Position numbers and translations under genes: made by a program. A DNA stretch of 45,100 nucleotides from JBKECF01 sp047974375 (GTDB lineage: Bacteria > Bacillota > Clostridia > Lachnospirales > CAMZNU01): the NCBI GenBank assembly GCA_047974375.1, contig JBKECF010000020.1, positions 1 to 45,100 of the forward strand, given 5' to 3'. The notes beneath the pieces were generated by a model. That model did not search any database, was not told the DNA's origin, and worked only from the letters and a program-made list of their open reading frames with translations. Below are positions 34,716-43,423 of the stretch, in pieces; the first letter of the stretch is position 1, and every line of letters starts with the position of its first letter.

Positions 34716-35870
34716 CTATTGTAAGTAAGGTAATGGGTTTGTGTGTCTGCCATTTATTCGAACTTCAAAATGACAATGAGGCCCTGTAGAATTACCTGTA
34801 CTACCTGCTTTGGATATTTGTTGACCTTTAGTTACTTTTTGTCCTTCAGAGACTGTTAGTGCTGAGTTATGGGCATATAAAGTTGATATACCATCGCCAT
34901 GATAAATAATTACAGCATATCCATAACCGCCTAAGTACCCTGATGATGTAACTATGCCATCTTCCGCAGCAACTACTGGCGTACCTGTTGAAGCTGCAAT
35001 ATCTAAACCGGCATGGACTTTTCCTACTTCGCCGGTAATAGGGTGTACACGAGGTCCATATCTAGAAGTAATACGTGAGGAACTAGGCACGGGCCATCCC
35101 AACTTACCTCCTCCATATACTACTTGCGAAAGCTTTGCTCTGTTGGCTTCCTCTTGTTTTTTAATTTCTGCTTGTATACTTTCTTCTAGCTCATCGCTAG
35201 TTACTTCTAAGGCTTGGATTTCTGCTTCCTCGGCGCTTGCTGCTGTATCTAGTGAAAGTACAAGGCTAACTTTATTTTTTATTTCAGTTTCTATTTCTTG
35301 CTTTTTAATTTCTTCTTCTAGTTTTAAAGTTTCTATTTCTGATTTCTGAGTTATAATTTCTTCTTTTTTTATTTCAATTTCTTCAACTATGGCTATAAAA
35401 TTATTATATAACTCTTGGTCGTAGTCGTTAACGTATTTAATGTATTCAACTCGATTAACTATGTCTTCAAAATTGTTAATGTCCAGAAGTGCATCTAAGT
35501 ATGTAACTTCACCAAATTCATACATATTTCTTAGTCTATCTTCTAAAATTACTTGTTGATTATCTCTTTCAATCTCGGCGTTAGTAAGCTCTGCCTCTGT
35601 TTTCGTTAATTCAGCATTTACATTTTCTAAATTTAAATTAATTATATCTAGCTGTGCTGTTATTTCGCCTAATATAATATCGCTTTCAACTATTTCGGCT
35701 TCAATTCCTTTTTTTTGAGATAATATTTTACTTAGTTCTTCGTTATTTACCTTTAACTGTGCTTCAATTGCTTTTTGTTTTTTTTCTAGCTCACTTATAG
35801 TGCTACCGTAAGCGTTGGCTACAAAGATAGAAGTTAATAAGGCTACAAATACTAGTATGTTTTTTTTCAA
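34716..35870 (-). CDS. M23 murein hydrolase with coiled-coil (EnvC-like)
   Basis: 384 residues: signal peptide (NILVFVALLTSIFVANAYG), a long coiled coil (about residues 25-245, rich in Glu, Lys, Gln and Leu) and a C-terminal LytM/M23 endopeptidase domain (SRYGPRVHPITGEVGKVHAG, LDIAASTGTPV, GPHCHFEVRING). The zinc-binding pattern HxxxD ... HxH is complete. The coiled coil is the part FtsEX is known to contact in EnvC and PcsB. TTG start at 35870 with AGGAGG. Genes ftsE and ftsX lie directly upstream. Confidence 0.94.
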   Translation of the reverse strand: MKKNILVFVALLTSIFVANAYGSTISELEKKQKAIEAQLKVNNEELSKILSQKKGIEAEIVESDIILGEITAQLDIINLNLENVNAELTKTEAELTNAEIERDNQQVILEDRLRNMYEFGEVTYLDALLDINNFEDIVNRVEYIKYVNDYDQELYNNFIAIVEEIEIKKEEIITQKSEIETLKLEEEIKKQEIETEIKNKVSLVLSLDTAASAEEAEIQALEVTSDELEESIQAEIKKQEEANRAKLSQVVYGGGKLGWPVPSSSRITSRYGPRVHPITGEVGKVHAGLDIAASTGTPVVAAEDGIVTSSGYLGGYGYAVIIYHGDGISTLYAHNSALTVSEGQKVTKGQQISKAGSTGNSTGPHCHFEVRINGRHTNPLPYLQ

Positions 35871-35929
35871 AATTTCCTCCTGCTATTTTAATACTACTAA
35901 ACTGCTTAAAATTTCTAAAAGGCATTTAG

Positions 35930-36841
35930 TTAAACTTTTAGAAATTTTCTTATTGAAATTAAACTACCAAGCATACCAATAAAAACTCCTAGGGATATAG
36001 CCATAGGTGCACCTATAACCATTAAATCAGAAAAGTTTTTATATTGAAATAAATTACCTAAAAAGCTTAAGTGGTCTTTTAAAGCATTCATTACATAGTT
36101 ATAAAAACTATATATTAATACCGTAGGTATTACTGAACCAATAAATCCAATAAGCATACCTTCTATTATAAATGGCCATCGAATAAACCAATCCGTCGAG
36201 CCAATATATTTCATTATACCTATTTCATATCTTCTTGAATTCATGCCAATTTTAATTGTATTAAAAATTATAACAGTTGCTATAAAGGCTAAACCGATTA
36301 TTAAAATAAGACTAAAAATTCTAACCCATTTATTTAAAGTAATTAAAATTTGAGTTTCTTCAAATGCATGATTTATAGAGCTATAATACTTCCCTTCTCC
36401 AACATTTGCCTTTAGGAGGGATATGACACTCATAGTTTTACTACTATCTTCTAACAATACGTTAAAAGAACGGGGCAAAAGGGTATCGCGAGGTAGTCCA
36501 GATAATATTTTTTGTCTATCGCCTAGGGTAGAGCTAAAATTGTCAAAAGCTTCTTCGGAAGAAACAAGAGTAACAGATTCAACATAATTCATAGCTTCTA
36601 TTTCTTTTTTTAAATTTACTACTTGTGCGTCACTAACTTCATCGTTAATAAAAACGGAAAAACCGATGGAATTTTCTAAATTTTCTAATATATAATCTAT
36701 GTTTGAGGCTAGATTAAAAAAGGTTAATAAAAAGAAAATACAAGAGGATATTGTTAATATTGAGGCTATACTTAACAGTGTATTTCTGGATAAGTTTATA
36801 AAAGCCTCTTTAAAAAAATATTTAATACTCGAAAGTTTCAT
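35930..36841 (-). CDS. ftsX: Cell-division protein FtsX
   Basis: 303-residue membrane partner of FtsE. There is one N-terminal helix, a large extracellular domain (about residues 45-165) and three C-terminal helices, with the family sequence ARRYEIGIMKYIG-like region (here SRRYEIGIMKYIGSTDWFIR). The FtsEX complex transmits ATP-driven movement across the membrane to a peptidoglycan hydrolase, here probably the adjacent M23 protein. The ATG overlaps the end of ftsE by 20 bases. Confidence 0.96.
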   Translation of the reverse strand: MKLSSIKYFFKEAFINLSRNTLLSIASILTISSCIFFLLTFFNLASNIDYILENLENSIGFSVFINDEVSDAQVVNLKKEIEAMNYVESVTLVSSEEAFDNFSSTLGDRQKILSGLPRDTLLPRSFNVLLEDSSKTMSVISLLKANVGEGKYYSSINHAFEETQILITLNKWVRIFSLILIIGLAFIATVIIFNTIKIGMNSRRYEIGIMKYIGSTDWFIRWPFIIEGMLIGFIGSVIPTVLIYSFYNYVMNALKDHLSFLGNLFQYKNFSDLMVIGAPMAISLGVFIGMLGSLISIRKFLKV

Positions 36842-37517
36842 CTAAATAGCCTCCCTTTTTTATATCACTTACTATTTTTCCTTTGTTAATAGTAATTACT
36901 CTTTTTTGCATACTATCAACAACATTTTTGGCGTGGCTAGATATAAGTATGGTTGTTCCTCTTTTATTAATATCTTCTAATAAATTCATAATATCCCATG
37001 TTGTTTCAGGGTCAAGGTTTCCTGTTGGTTCATCTGCTAGTAGAAGTGGTGGTTTGTTAATAATTGCTCTGGCTAAGGCTGTACGTTGTTGTTCCCCTCC
37101 AGAAAGTTGATTGGGATAGCATTTATGCTTTTTATGTAGCCCAACCATAGCAAGTACGGCTGGCACTGTTCTTCTTATTTCACGGCGATTACATTCTAAA
37201 ACCTCCATTGCAAAGGCTACATTTTCATATACGGTTTTATTTGGTAAAAGTCGAAAATCTTGAAAAACAACTCCTAGGGTTCTTCTATAGTATGGTAATT
37301 GGTTTCTTTTTATTAAACCTAAATTGTAATCGCCTACAGTTATTGAGCCTTCACTAAGGTCAATTTCTTTTAGTATTGAACGCATTATTGTTGACTTACC
37401 CGAACCACTAGTACCTATAATAAAAACAAACTCACCTTTATTTATATTAAAGGAAATATTATCTATTCCCCTTGCTCCATTTTCATATACTTTTGTTGCA
37501 TTCACAACATTAATCAT
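36822..37517 (-). CDS. ftsE: Cell-division ATP-binding protein FtsE
   Basis: 231-residue ABC ATPase with Walker A GTSGSGKST, Q-loop VVFQDFRLLPNKTVYENVAF, signature LSGGEQQRTALARA, Walker B LLLADEPTGNLDP and switch SSHAKNVVD. It pairs with FtsX at the division site. GGAGG precedes the ATG. First gene of the ftsE-ftsX-M23-ctp group and 54 bases downstream of the FtsK-like gene. Confidence 0.97.
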   Translation of the reverse strand: MINVVNATKVYENGARGIDNISFNINKGEFVFIIGTSGSGKSTIMRSILKEIDLSEGSITVGDYNLGLIKRNQLPYYRRTLGVVFQDFRLLPNKTVYENVAFAMEVLECNRREIRRTVPAVLAMVGLHKKHKCYPNQLSGGEQQRTALARAIINKPPLLLADEPTGNLDPETTWDIMNLLEDINKRGTTILISSHAKNVVDSMQKRVITINKGKIVSDIKKGGYLDETFEY

Positions 37518-37571
37518 TTTAATCCTCCATTTGAGCTTAATCTTTAAAAGAAGAATTTTTCTACTTAAAAG

Positions 37572-40100
37572 TTAGGCTTTAAATTTTTCATTCCATTGAC
37601 CTCTAGACAATAAGATTTTTCTTGGCTTTGCACCGTCACTTTCACTAATTAATCCGAAATGTTCTAATTCGTCAACTATTCGGGAAGCTCTATTATATCC
37701 AACTCGAAAAACTCTTTGAATAGCAGAGGCGGATATTTTTTGTTCCCTAAATACATATTCTACTACATCTTCAAATATTTCATCTACAGAATTTGTAAAT
37801 TTTTCCGAGTTATTATTTTGGCTACCACCTGTTATTTCTTCAATTATTTCTTCTGTATCTGTATGGCTATGTGGTTGTCCAGCTTTTAAATAATCTGTAA
37901 TTTTTTTAACTTCATCGTCTGTAATAAAAGGTCCTTGTAAACGTCTTGGTTCACTAGTTCCACGAGGATAAAAAAGCATGTCGCCTTTACCCATTAATTT
38001 TTCAGCCCCAACAGTATCTAATATTGTTTTCGAGTCTGTATGTGAAGAAACAGCAAATGCCAGTCTAGATGGTATATTTGCCTTAATTACTCCTGTTATA
38101 ATGTCAACGGAAGGTCTTTGGGTTGCGATTATTAAATGTATACCAGCGGCTCTGGCTTTTTGAGCAATTCTACAAATTGAAATTTCAACTTCTTTAGGGG
38201 CGTTCATCATTAAATCGGCAAGTTCGTCTATTATAATCACAATACTAGGTTCTTTGTATTGTCCCTTTTCTTCTAATTTCGCATTGTAGCCTTTTAAATC
38301 TCTTACATTTTCAGCAGCAAAAAGATTATATCTTTTTTCCATTTCATTTACAGCCCAATTTAACGATCCTGCTGCTTTTTTAGGATCTGTTACAACAGGG
38401 ATAAGTAAGTGAGGTATACCATTATAAATACTCAGTTCCACTACTTTCGGATCAATAAGAATTAGTTTTACGTCTTCAGGTGATGATTTATATAGTAGAC
38501 TAACAATTAATGTATTTATACACACGCTTTTTCCTGAACCAGTAGCTCCGGCTATTAGTAAATGGGGCATGTCGCCTAAATCTGCGACAATTATATTTCC
38601 TGTAATATCTTTTCCAACACCAAAAGCTAGTTTTGAATGGAAATTTTTAAATTTTTGGTCTTTTAAAATATCTTTTATATATACTGGTTCACATATTTCG
38701 TTTGGAACTTCTATTCCAACTACGTTTTTTCCAGGGATTGGTGCTTGTATTCGAATACTTTCTGCAGCTAAGTTTAAAGCTAGGTCGTCAGCCAAACTGG
38801 ATATTTTGTTAACTTTAACGCCTGATGCAGGTTGTACTTCGTATCTGGTTACAGTAGGTCCTTTGTTTACACCTACTACAGTAGCTTTAACATTAAAACT
38901 TTGTAAAGTTTCTTCTAATTTTTTTGCATTATCGTATAAATCTTTTTTTGATAAGGTTTCTATTTTTTCTTTAGGGTTTTCAATTAAGAAATCAACAGAA
39001 GGAAAGTCATAAATATAATTCTCTGGTTTGTATTTTTCTTCGAAATCCTTAAAGTAGTTGTCGTTGTCATCGATGTCAGTTTCTTCAGTTTCTTCGATTT
39101 CTTCGATTTCATATTTCCCTTCGTATTCTTCCTCATAATCTTCAGGGTATTCTTCAATATCAGCTTTGTCTATATCATTTATTTTACTTAGTTCGCTGCT
39201 ATTGTCATAGGTTGAGTGCTCATCTTCATTAATATTGTTTTCATCAAGATCGTCAAATTCATCGCTAAATAAATTTAAAAACGAAGAAGTGTTATGCATA
39301 ACTCCTGAAGGCTCAACTTCAATAACATCTTTTTCAATAATTTCATCCTTCACAACTTTATCTTCAATAATTTCATTTTCAATAATTTTATCTTCAACAA
39401 CTTCTTTTTCCAAAGGTATTTCAGGTGGAACTTCAGTTTTCTCTAGAGGAGCTGTTGCAGGTGGCTCAGGACCAGGCTCTATGTCTATGGGCTGTCTGTC
39501 TTTGATACTATGTCCATGAATATGTCTGCTTTTATAATGTACAAGATTTTCATAATTAGAAAAATCTTCGTCAGCATAGGTGCTTATAACTTTTATATCA
39601 TTTTTAATACGATCCATTTGTTCTAGTTTGCCTATACCGTATTTTAAATTACGATTTTCCTTTTCCAAAGAAGATATAGTATTTTTTAAATCGCTAATAC
39701 TTGAGATGTATTTAGGTTCACGTCTTTTATAGTCTATTAATTCTTCTTGGGTATAACGTAAAGCAATACTTTGCTTGTCAAAATTAAGTTTTAGCGCTTT
39801 CAGTTCTAATGTTAAATTCTTAATATATATATCTTTTGGATCTGTGCTTATATCATCTTTTTGGTTACTTACAGCATCTATTATAGACTCCTGATTTATT
39901 CTGTCATAAATTTCAATTTTTTCTGGTGTGTTTATTTCTTTAAGTGGGTCAGGAGTTTCTTTCTGGCTTGTTTTTAATTTAGGTTTAATTGGGCTAATAC
40001 TTGGCTTACTTGTGTTATTTAAATTGAAAACCTTTACTGCTCTGTTGCTTTCTTTACGCTGGTTTGTTACTTTTATTTGTTTTATATCCTTGGAATTCAT
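37572..40100 (-). CDS. ftsK: FtsK/SpoIIIE-family DNA translocase without membrane domain
   Basis: 842 residues. The C-terminal 420 are a complete motor: LLIAGATGSGKSVCINTLIV (Walker A), ILIDPKVVELS, IVIIIDELADLMM (Walker B), QRPSVDIITGVIKANIP and the DNA-reading winged helix ISASAIQRVFRVGYNRASRI. The N-terminal 420 show no membrane helix at all; instead basic sequence, a coiled coil (about 95-170) and an acidic stretch with repeats such as VVEDKIIENEIIED. The ATG at 40100 follows GGAGGA; the frame runs only about 30 bases further upstream and adds no helix. This resembles soluble SftA of Bacillus more than membrane-bound SpoIIIE. Confidence 0.92.
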   Translation of the reverse strand: MNSKDIKQIKVTNQRKESNRAVKVFNLNNTSKPSISPIKPKLKTSQKETPDPLKEINTPEKIEIYDRINQESIIDAVSNQKDDISTDPKDIYIKNLTLELKALKLNFDKQSIALRYTQEELIDYKRREPKYISSISDLKNTISSLEKENRNLKYGIGKLEQMDRIKNDIKVISTYADEDFSNYENLVHYKSRHIHGHSIKDRQPIDIEPGPEPPATAPLEKTEVPPEIPLEKEVVEDKIIENEIIEDKVVKDEIIEKDVIEVEPSGVMHNTSSFLNLFSDEFDDLDENNINEDEHSTYDNSSELSKINDIDKADIEEYPEDYEEEYEGKYEIEEIEETEETDIDDNDNYFKDFEEKYKPENYIYDFPSVDFLIENPKEKIETLSKKDLYDNAKKLEETLQSFNVKATVVGVNKGPTVTRYEVQPASGVKVNKISSLADDLALNLAAESIRIQAPIPGKNVVGIEVPNEICEPVYIKDILKDQKFKNFHSKLAFGVGKDITGNIIVADLGDMPHLLIAGATGSGKSVCINTLIVSLLYKSSPEDVKLILIDPKVVELSIYNGIPHLLIPVVTDPKKAAGSLNWAVNEMEKRYNLFAAENVRDLKGYNAKLEEKGQYKEPSIVIIIDELADLMMNAPKEVEISICRIAQKARAAGIHLIIATQRPSVDIITGVIKANIPSRLAFAVSSHTDSKTILDTVGAEKLMGKGDMLFYPRGTSEPRRLQGPFITDDEVKKITDYLKAGQPHSHTDTEEIIEEITGGSQNNNSEKFTNSVDEIFEDVVEYVFREQKISASAIQRVFRVGYNRASRIVDELEHFGLISESDGAKPRKILLSRGQWNEKFKA

Positions 40101-40110
40101 ATTTCCTCCA

Positions 40111-41283
40111 TTAATCAATAAAGCTATTTTCAAAACTAATTATACATTTGAAGCTTTTATCTATCTTTTGAACTATATCATTTAATTTATTTTTCACATC
40201 GGCAATTTCAATTTCTGTATAATTATGCGGTACTTCGCACTCGAAAATTATATTTGAGGTTTTGCCACCCTTAACAATTCGAAAATCATGAACGCCAATG
40301 GGCAAATTATTATTTAAAATGTATTCGAAAATTTTGTATTTTACATTTATTATTACTTCATCATTAAGCGCTATAGGATCCATATGTATGGTTAAATGTA
40401 TGTCTAAATCTTCACTTATATCTTTTTCTATTTTATCTATTAGCTCGTGGGAGGAATTTATATCAACGCTGTCTGATACCTCTACATGGATAGTAGCTAA
40501 AACATTACTAGGGCCATAGTTATGTATAATTAAATCGTGCACACCATATATTTCATCAAAATCTAGTATTCTAGATTTAATTTCATGAATTAAATACTTA
40601 TCAGGTTTTTCGCCTAGTAAGCTAGATATAGTGTTATTACATATGTCATAGGCTGTTTTAAATAATAAACAGCTTAAAAAAATACCACAAATGCCATCTA
40701 AATTTATATTTAAAAATTGGAAGGTAAGTAATGATACAAAAGTGAATGTGGTAATAATAGCATCATTGTAACTATCTTTTGATGTGGCAATTAATACGCC
40801 TGATGAAATTTCTTTACCACAATAATTGAAAAAATAGCCTAACCATAATTTAATTAAAATTGTCATTACGAGTATTATACAAACATATATATTAACATTA
40901 ATGGGGGATGGATAAAAAAGTTTTTGTATTGATTCTTTTAAAAATTCCCATCCTAAAATTACAATTAAAAATCCTATTAAAAAAGTTGATAAATATTCAG
41001 CTCGACCATGGCCAAAAGGGTGTTCATTATCCGCAGGCTTACTGGATATTTTAAAGGCTACATAACTAATTATTGATGAAAGGCTATCGGTGAAATTATT
41101 AAAGGAGTCAATAATTATAGATATACTATTGGTCAATATACCAATACTAAGTTTAGTTAATGCAAGGAAAATATTTATAAGTATACCAACTGTACTAGTA
41201 AAAAATCCATACTCTTTTCGTGTTTCAGCATTACGTGTATCTCCATAATTTTTTATAAATTTTTTGATTAAATACTCTGTCAT
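40111..41283 (-). CDS. Cation diffusion facilitator (CDF) family transporter
   Basis: 390-residue CDF protein, exporting divalent metals (Zn2+, Mn2+, Fe2+ or similar) in exchange for protons. Metal-site residues lie in IDSFNNFTDSLSS (D...N..D) and HPFGHGRAEYLSTF. There are about six membrane helices and a cytoplasmic C-terminal domain with HVEVSDSVDINSSHELID. It appears longer than most clostridial CDFs at the C terminus. The ATG at 41283 has TAGGTAG upstream; an ATG 18 bases further is also in frame. It overlaps the leader of the FtsK-like gene closely (10-base gap). Confidence 0.93.
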   Translation of the reverse strand: MTEYLIKKFIKNYGDTRNAETRKEYGFFTSTVGILINIFLALTKLSIGILTNSISIIIDSFNNFTDSLSSIISYVAFKISSKPADNEHPFGHGRAEYLSTFLIGFLIVILGWEFLKESIQKLFYPSPINVNIYVCIILVMTILIKLWLGYFFNYCGKEISSGVLIATSKDSYNDAIITTFTFVSLLTFQFLNINLDGICGIFLSCLLFKTAYDICNNTISSLLGEKPDKYLIHEIKSRILDFDEIYGVHDLIIHNYGPSNVLATIHVEVSDSVDINSSHELIDKIEKDISEDLDIHLTIHMDPIALNDEVIINVKYKIFEYILNNNLPIGVHDFRIVKGGKTSNIIFECEVPHNYTEIEIADVKNKLNDIVQKIDKSFKCIISFENSFID

Positions 41284-41338
41284 ATCACTACCTACTAACA
41301 TTTATTTTGAATTAGTTTTTAAAAAAATCACTGTAAAT

Positions 41339-41368
41339 ATTATAGCATATAAATATTATTATCCTCAA
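41339..41368 (-). promoter_or_regulatory. Promoter of the CDF transporter
   Basis: On the minus strand TTGAGG (41368-41363), 18-base spacer, TATAAT (41344-41339), about 55 bases upstream of the CDF start. Confidence 0.6.
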
Positions 41369-41442
41369 GCTGTGGATATTAAATTTAATAATAAATTAGA
41401 ATAAAGAGGAATCAAGAAAATCTTATATTGCTATTCAAAAGT

Positions 41443-41471
41443 TTGCAATATAATTATATATTTAATATAAT
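41443..41471 (+). promoter_or_regulatory. Promoter of the yqeC-yqeB-xdhC group
   Basis: TTGCAA (41443-41448), 17-base spacer, TATAAT (41466-41471). It is divergent from the CDF promoter, with a leader of about 80 bases to the first gene at 41558. Confidence 0.75.
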
Positions 41472-41557
41472 ATTTTTAACAGTGATTTATAAAAATGGAT
41501 GTTCTAGATGAAATAAATAATGGAAACTGATTTTTATAAATGCCAAACGGAGGGCGT

Positions 41558-41968
41558 ATGGAAGAAACATTTATTGTATTAATGATTAAAAATGAAAAAA
41601 CGGGGTTTTTAGAAAAAGAATTGGATTCATATAAATTAGAAAATTGTGAAGAGTATATAGTGAATATGTTTGCAGAAGAAATTAACAATAGCTATAAAAT
41701 TCATATGCATATTACTACAGGTTTTGATGTAGAGGACTGGGAATATGAGGCTATATATGACCATTATGATATGGATGTTTTTCAACCATTAAACATTTTA
41801 GTGAGAGATATTGAAAATTACAATCCTACATGGGAACTTATTTTTGATTATATAGATGAAAATAGCAAAATGGAAAAATATATAAAGGAAGTTATTGGCA
41901 TTCACAAAAAAGAAATTTTAGAGGTATTGGATTTAATTAAAGATAAAAGGAATGAATATGAGCTTTAA
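41558..41968 (+). CDS. Small acidic protein of unknown function (DUF6762-like)
   Basis: 136 residues, soluble, acidic, no signal peptide. MEETFIVLMIKNEKTGFLEK, then GFDVEDWEYEAIYDHYD and WELIFDYIDE, resemble short clostridial proteins that I recall as DUF6762, though this is from memory. The ATG at 41558 has GGAGGG upstream. Its last codons overlap the start of yqeC, so it belongs to the selenium/molybdenum accessory operon. No function can be given. Confidence 0.6.
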   Translation: MEETFIVLMIKNEKTGFLEKELDSYKLENCEEYIVNMFAEEINNSYKIHMHITTGFDVEDWEYEAIYDHYDMDVFQPLNILVRDIENYNPTWELIFDYIDENSKMEKYIKEVIGIHKKEILEVLDLIKDKRNEYEL

Positions 41969-42608
41969 TATCGATAAAGGAATTACTGCAATAATAGGAA
42001 GTGGTGGTAAAACAACACTTCTTAAGTATTTAGGGGACTACTACAGAGAGTATAGAACAATTGTGTCTACTACAACAAAATTAGGAATAAGGCAAATAGA
42101 TAATTATGACTATATACAAAAAGGTGAAATTAAGGATGTTAAAAAAGGTCTTAATTTTGCTTATAAAGAGGTAGATGGAAAAGTTATAGGTTACCATGGC
42201 GATTATTTTAATGAAATTGACTGTGATTATATTTTTTTAGAATGCGATGGAGCTAAAAGAAAATTACTAAAAGGTTGGGCAAATCATGAACCGGTTATTC
42301 CAGAAAAAACCAATAGAACTATTTCTGTTATAAACATAGAGTGCATTGGTATGCAGCTAAATGAGGAATTTATACACAGATTAGAAATATTTAAAGAGAT
42401 TACAGGTGCGAAAGAAACAGAATTGATAACCTTTGACCATATTTTGAACATAAGTAAAGAAATGGCTAGGCTATCAATAGGTACAAAAACATTGTATATT
42501 AATCGATGTACTAACTATAAGCCTAGATTAAAAGAGTTTGCAAAATATTTTAATGAAGTATATTATGGAGATACATTAACAAAGGTAATAAAGAAAATTG
42601 AGGTGTAA
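41958..42608 (+). CDS. yqeC: Selenium cofactor biosynthesis protein YqeC
   Basis: 216-residue P-loop protein of the YqeC family, found with selenium-dependent molybdenum hydroxylases (such as xanthine dehydrogenases carrying a labile selenium). Features: ITAIIGSGGKTTLLKYLG (Walker A GSGGKTT), IVSTTTKLGI, FLECDGAKRKLLKGWANHEPV and VINIECIGMQL. I chose ATG 41958, 7 bases after AAAGGA; an ATG at 41952 is too close to it. The biochemical step is not established. Confidence 0.9.
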   Translation: MSFNIDKGITAIIGSGGKTTLLKYLGDYYREYRTIVSTTTKLGIRQIDNYDYIQKGEIKDVKKGLNFAYKEVDGKVIGYHGDYFNEIDCDYIFLECDGAKRKLLKGWANHEPVIPEKTNRTISVINIECIGMQLNEEFIHRLEIFKEITGAKETELITFDHILNISKEMARLSIGTKTLYINRCTNYKPRLKEFAKYFNEVYYGDTLTKVIKKIEV

Positions 42609-42609
42609 T

Positions 42610-43410
42610 ATGGATTTTGAAAAAGACTTAATAATAGTTCGTGGGGGCGGAGATATAGCTACTGGAGTTATACAAAAATTATTTCGTACGCATTTTAATG
42701 TTCTGGTATTAGAATGTAAATATCCATCTGCTATTAGACATAGCGTTGCCTTATCTCAATGTATTTACGATGGAAAACATAAGGTAGAGGGAATGTCGGC
42801 TATAAGGGTTTCGAACATTTGCGAGATAAAGGAGGCATTTTTACGAAAAGAAATACCTGTTTTAGTCGATGAAGATTGTGCCATTTTACAGGAGGTAAAA
42901 CCCATAGCAGTAGTTGATGCCATATTGGCAAAACGGAATTTAGGAACTAGAATTAATATGGCACCAATAGTAATAGGTGTTGGACCTGGTTTTAATGCGG
43001 GGGAGGACTGTCATTGTGTAATTGAAACCCAGAGAGGACACAATCTTGGTAGACTTATTTTTGAAGGCGAAGCTGAAAAGAACACGGGTGTACCAGGGGA
43101 GATAGGTGGAGAATCTCATAGACGTGTGCTTCGCTCGCCTCGTGAAGGAACTATAGAAATATACAGAAAAATAGGTGATATAGTATCAAAAGGTGATATA
43201 ATTGCTAAAGTAGGAGATGCTGAAATAAAAGCTGAATTTGAAGGACTACTAAGGGGAGTTATTGCCGATAGTTATTATGTAACCAAAAATTTTAAAGTAG
43301 GGGATGTAGACCCGAGAAAAGATCAATATGGCAACTGTTTTACCATTTCAGACAAAGCAAGAAACATAGGTGGAGGAGTATTGGAGGCTATTTTTTATTT
43401 AAAGAAATAA
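42610..43410 (+). CDS. yqeB: Selenium-dependent Mo hydroxylase system protein YqeB
   Basis: 266-residue protein of the EF2563/YqeB family, which marks genomes with selenium-dependent molybdenum hydroxylases. It starts with LIIVRGGGDIATGVIQKLF and has VLECKYPSAIRHSVALSQ, VDAILAKRNLGTRINMAPIV, GPGFNAGEDCHCVIETQRGH and VLRSPREGTIEIYRKIGDIV (biotinyl-like hinge). ATG at 42610 follows GAGGTG. It lies directly after yqeC and before the XdhC-like gene. Confidence 0.93.
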   Translation: MDFEKDLIIVRGGGDIATGVIQKLFRTHFNVLVLECKYPSAIRHSVALSQCIYDGKHKVEGMSAIRVSNICEIKEAFLRKEIPVLVDEDCAILQEVKPIAVVDAILAKRNLGTRINMAPIVIGVGPGFNAGEDCHCVIETQRGHNLGRLIFEGEAEKNTGVPGEIGGESHRRVLRSPREGTIEIYRKIGDIVSKGDIIAKVGDAEIKAEFEGLLRGVIADSYYVTKNFKVGDVDPRKDQYGNCFTISDKARNIGGGVLEAIFYLKK

Positions 43411-43423
43411 AGTAAGGAGAAGT

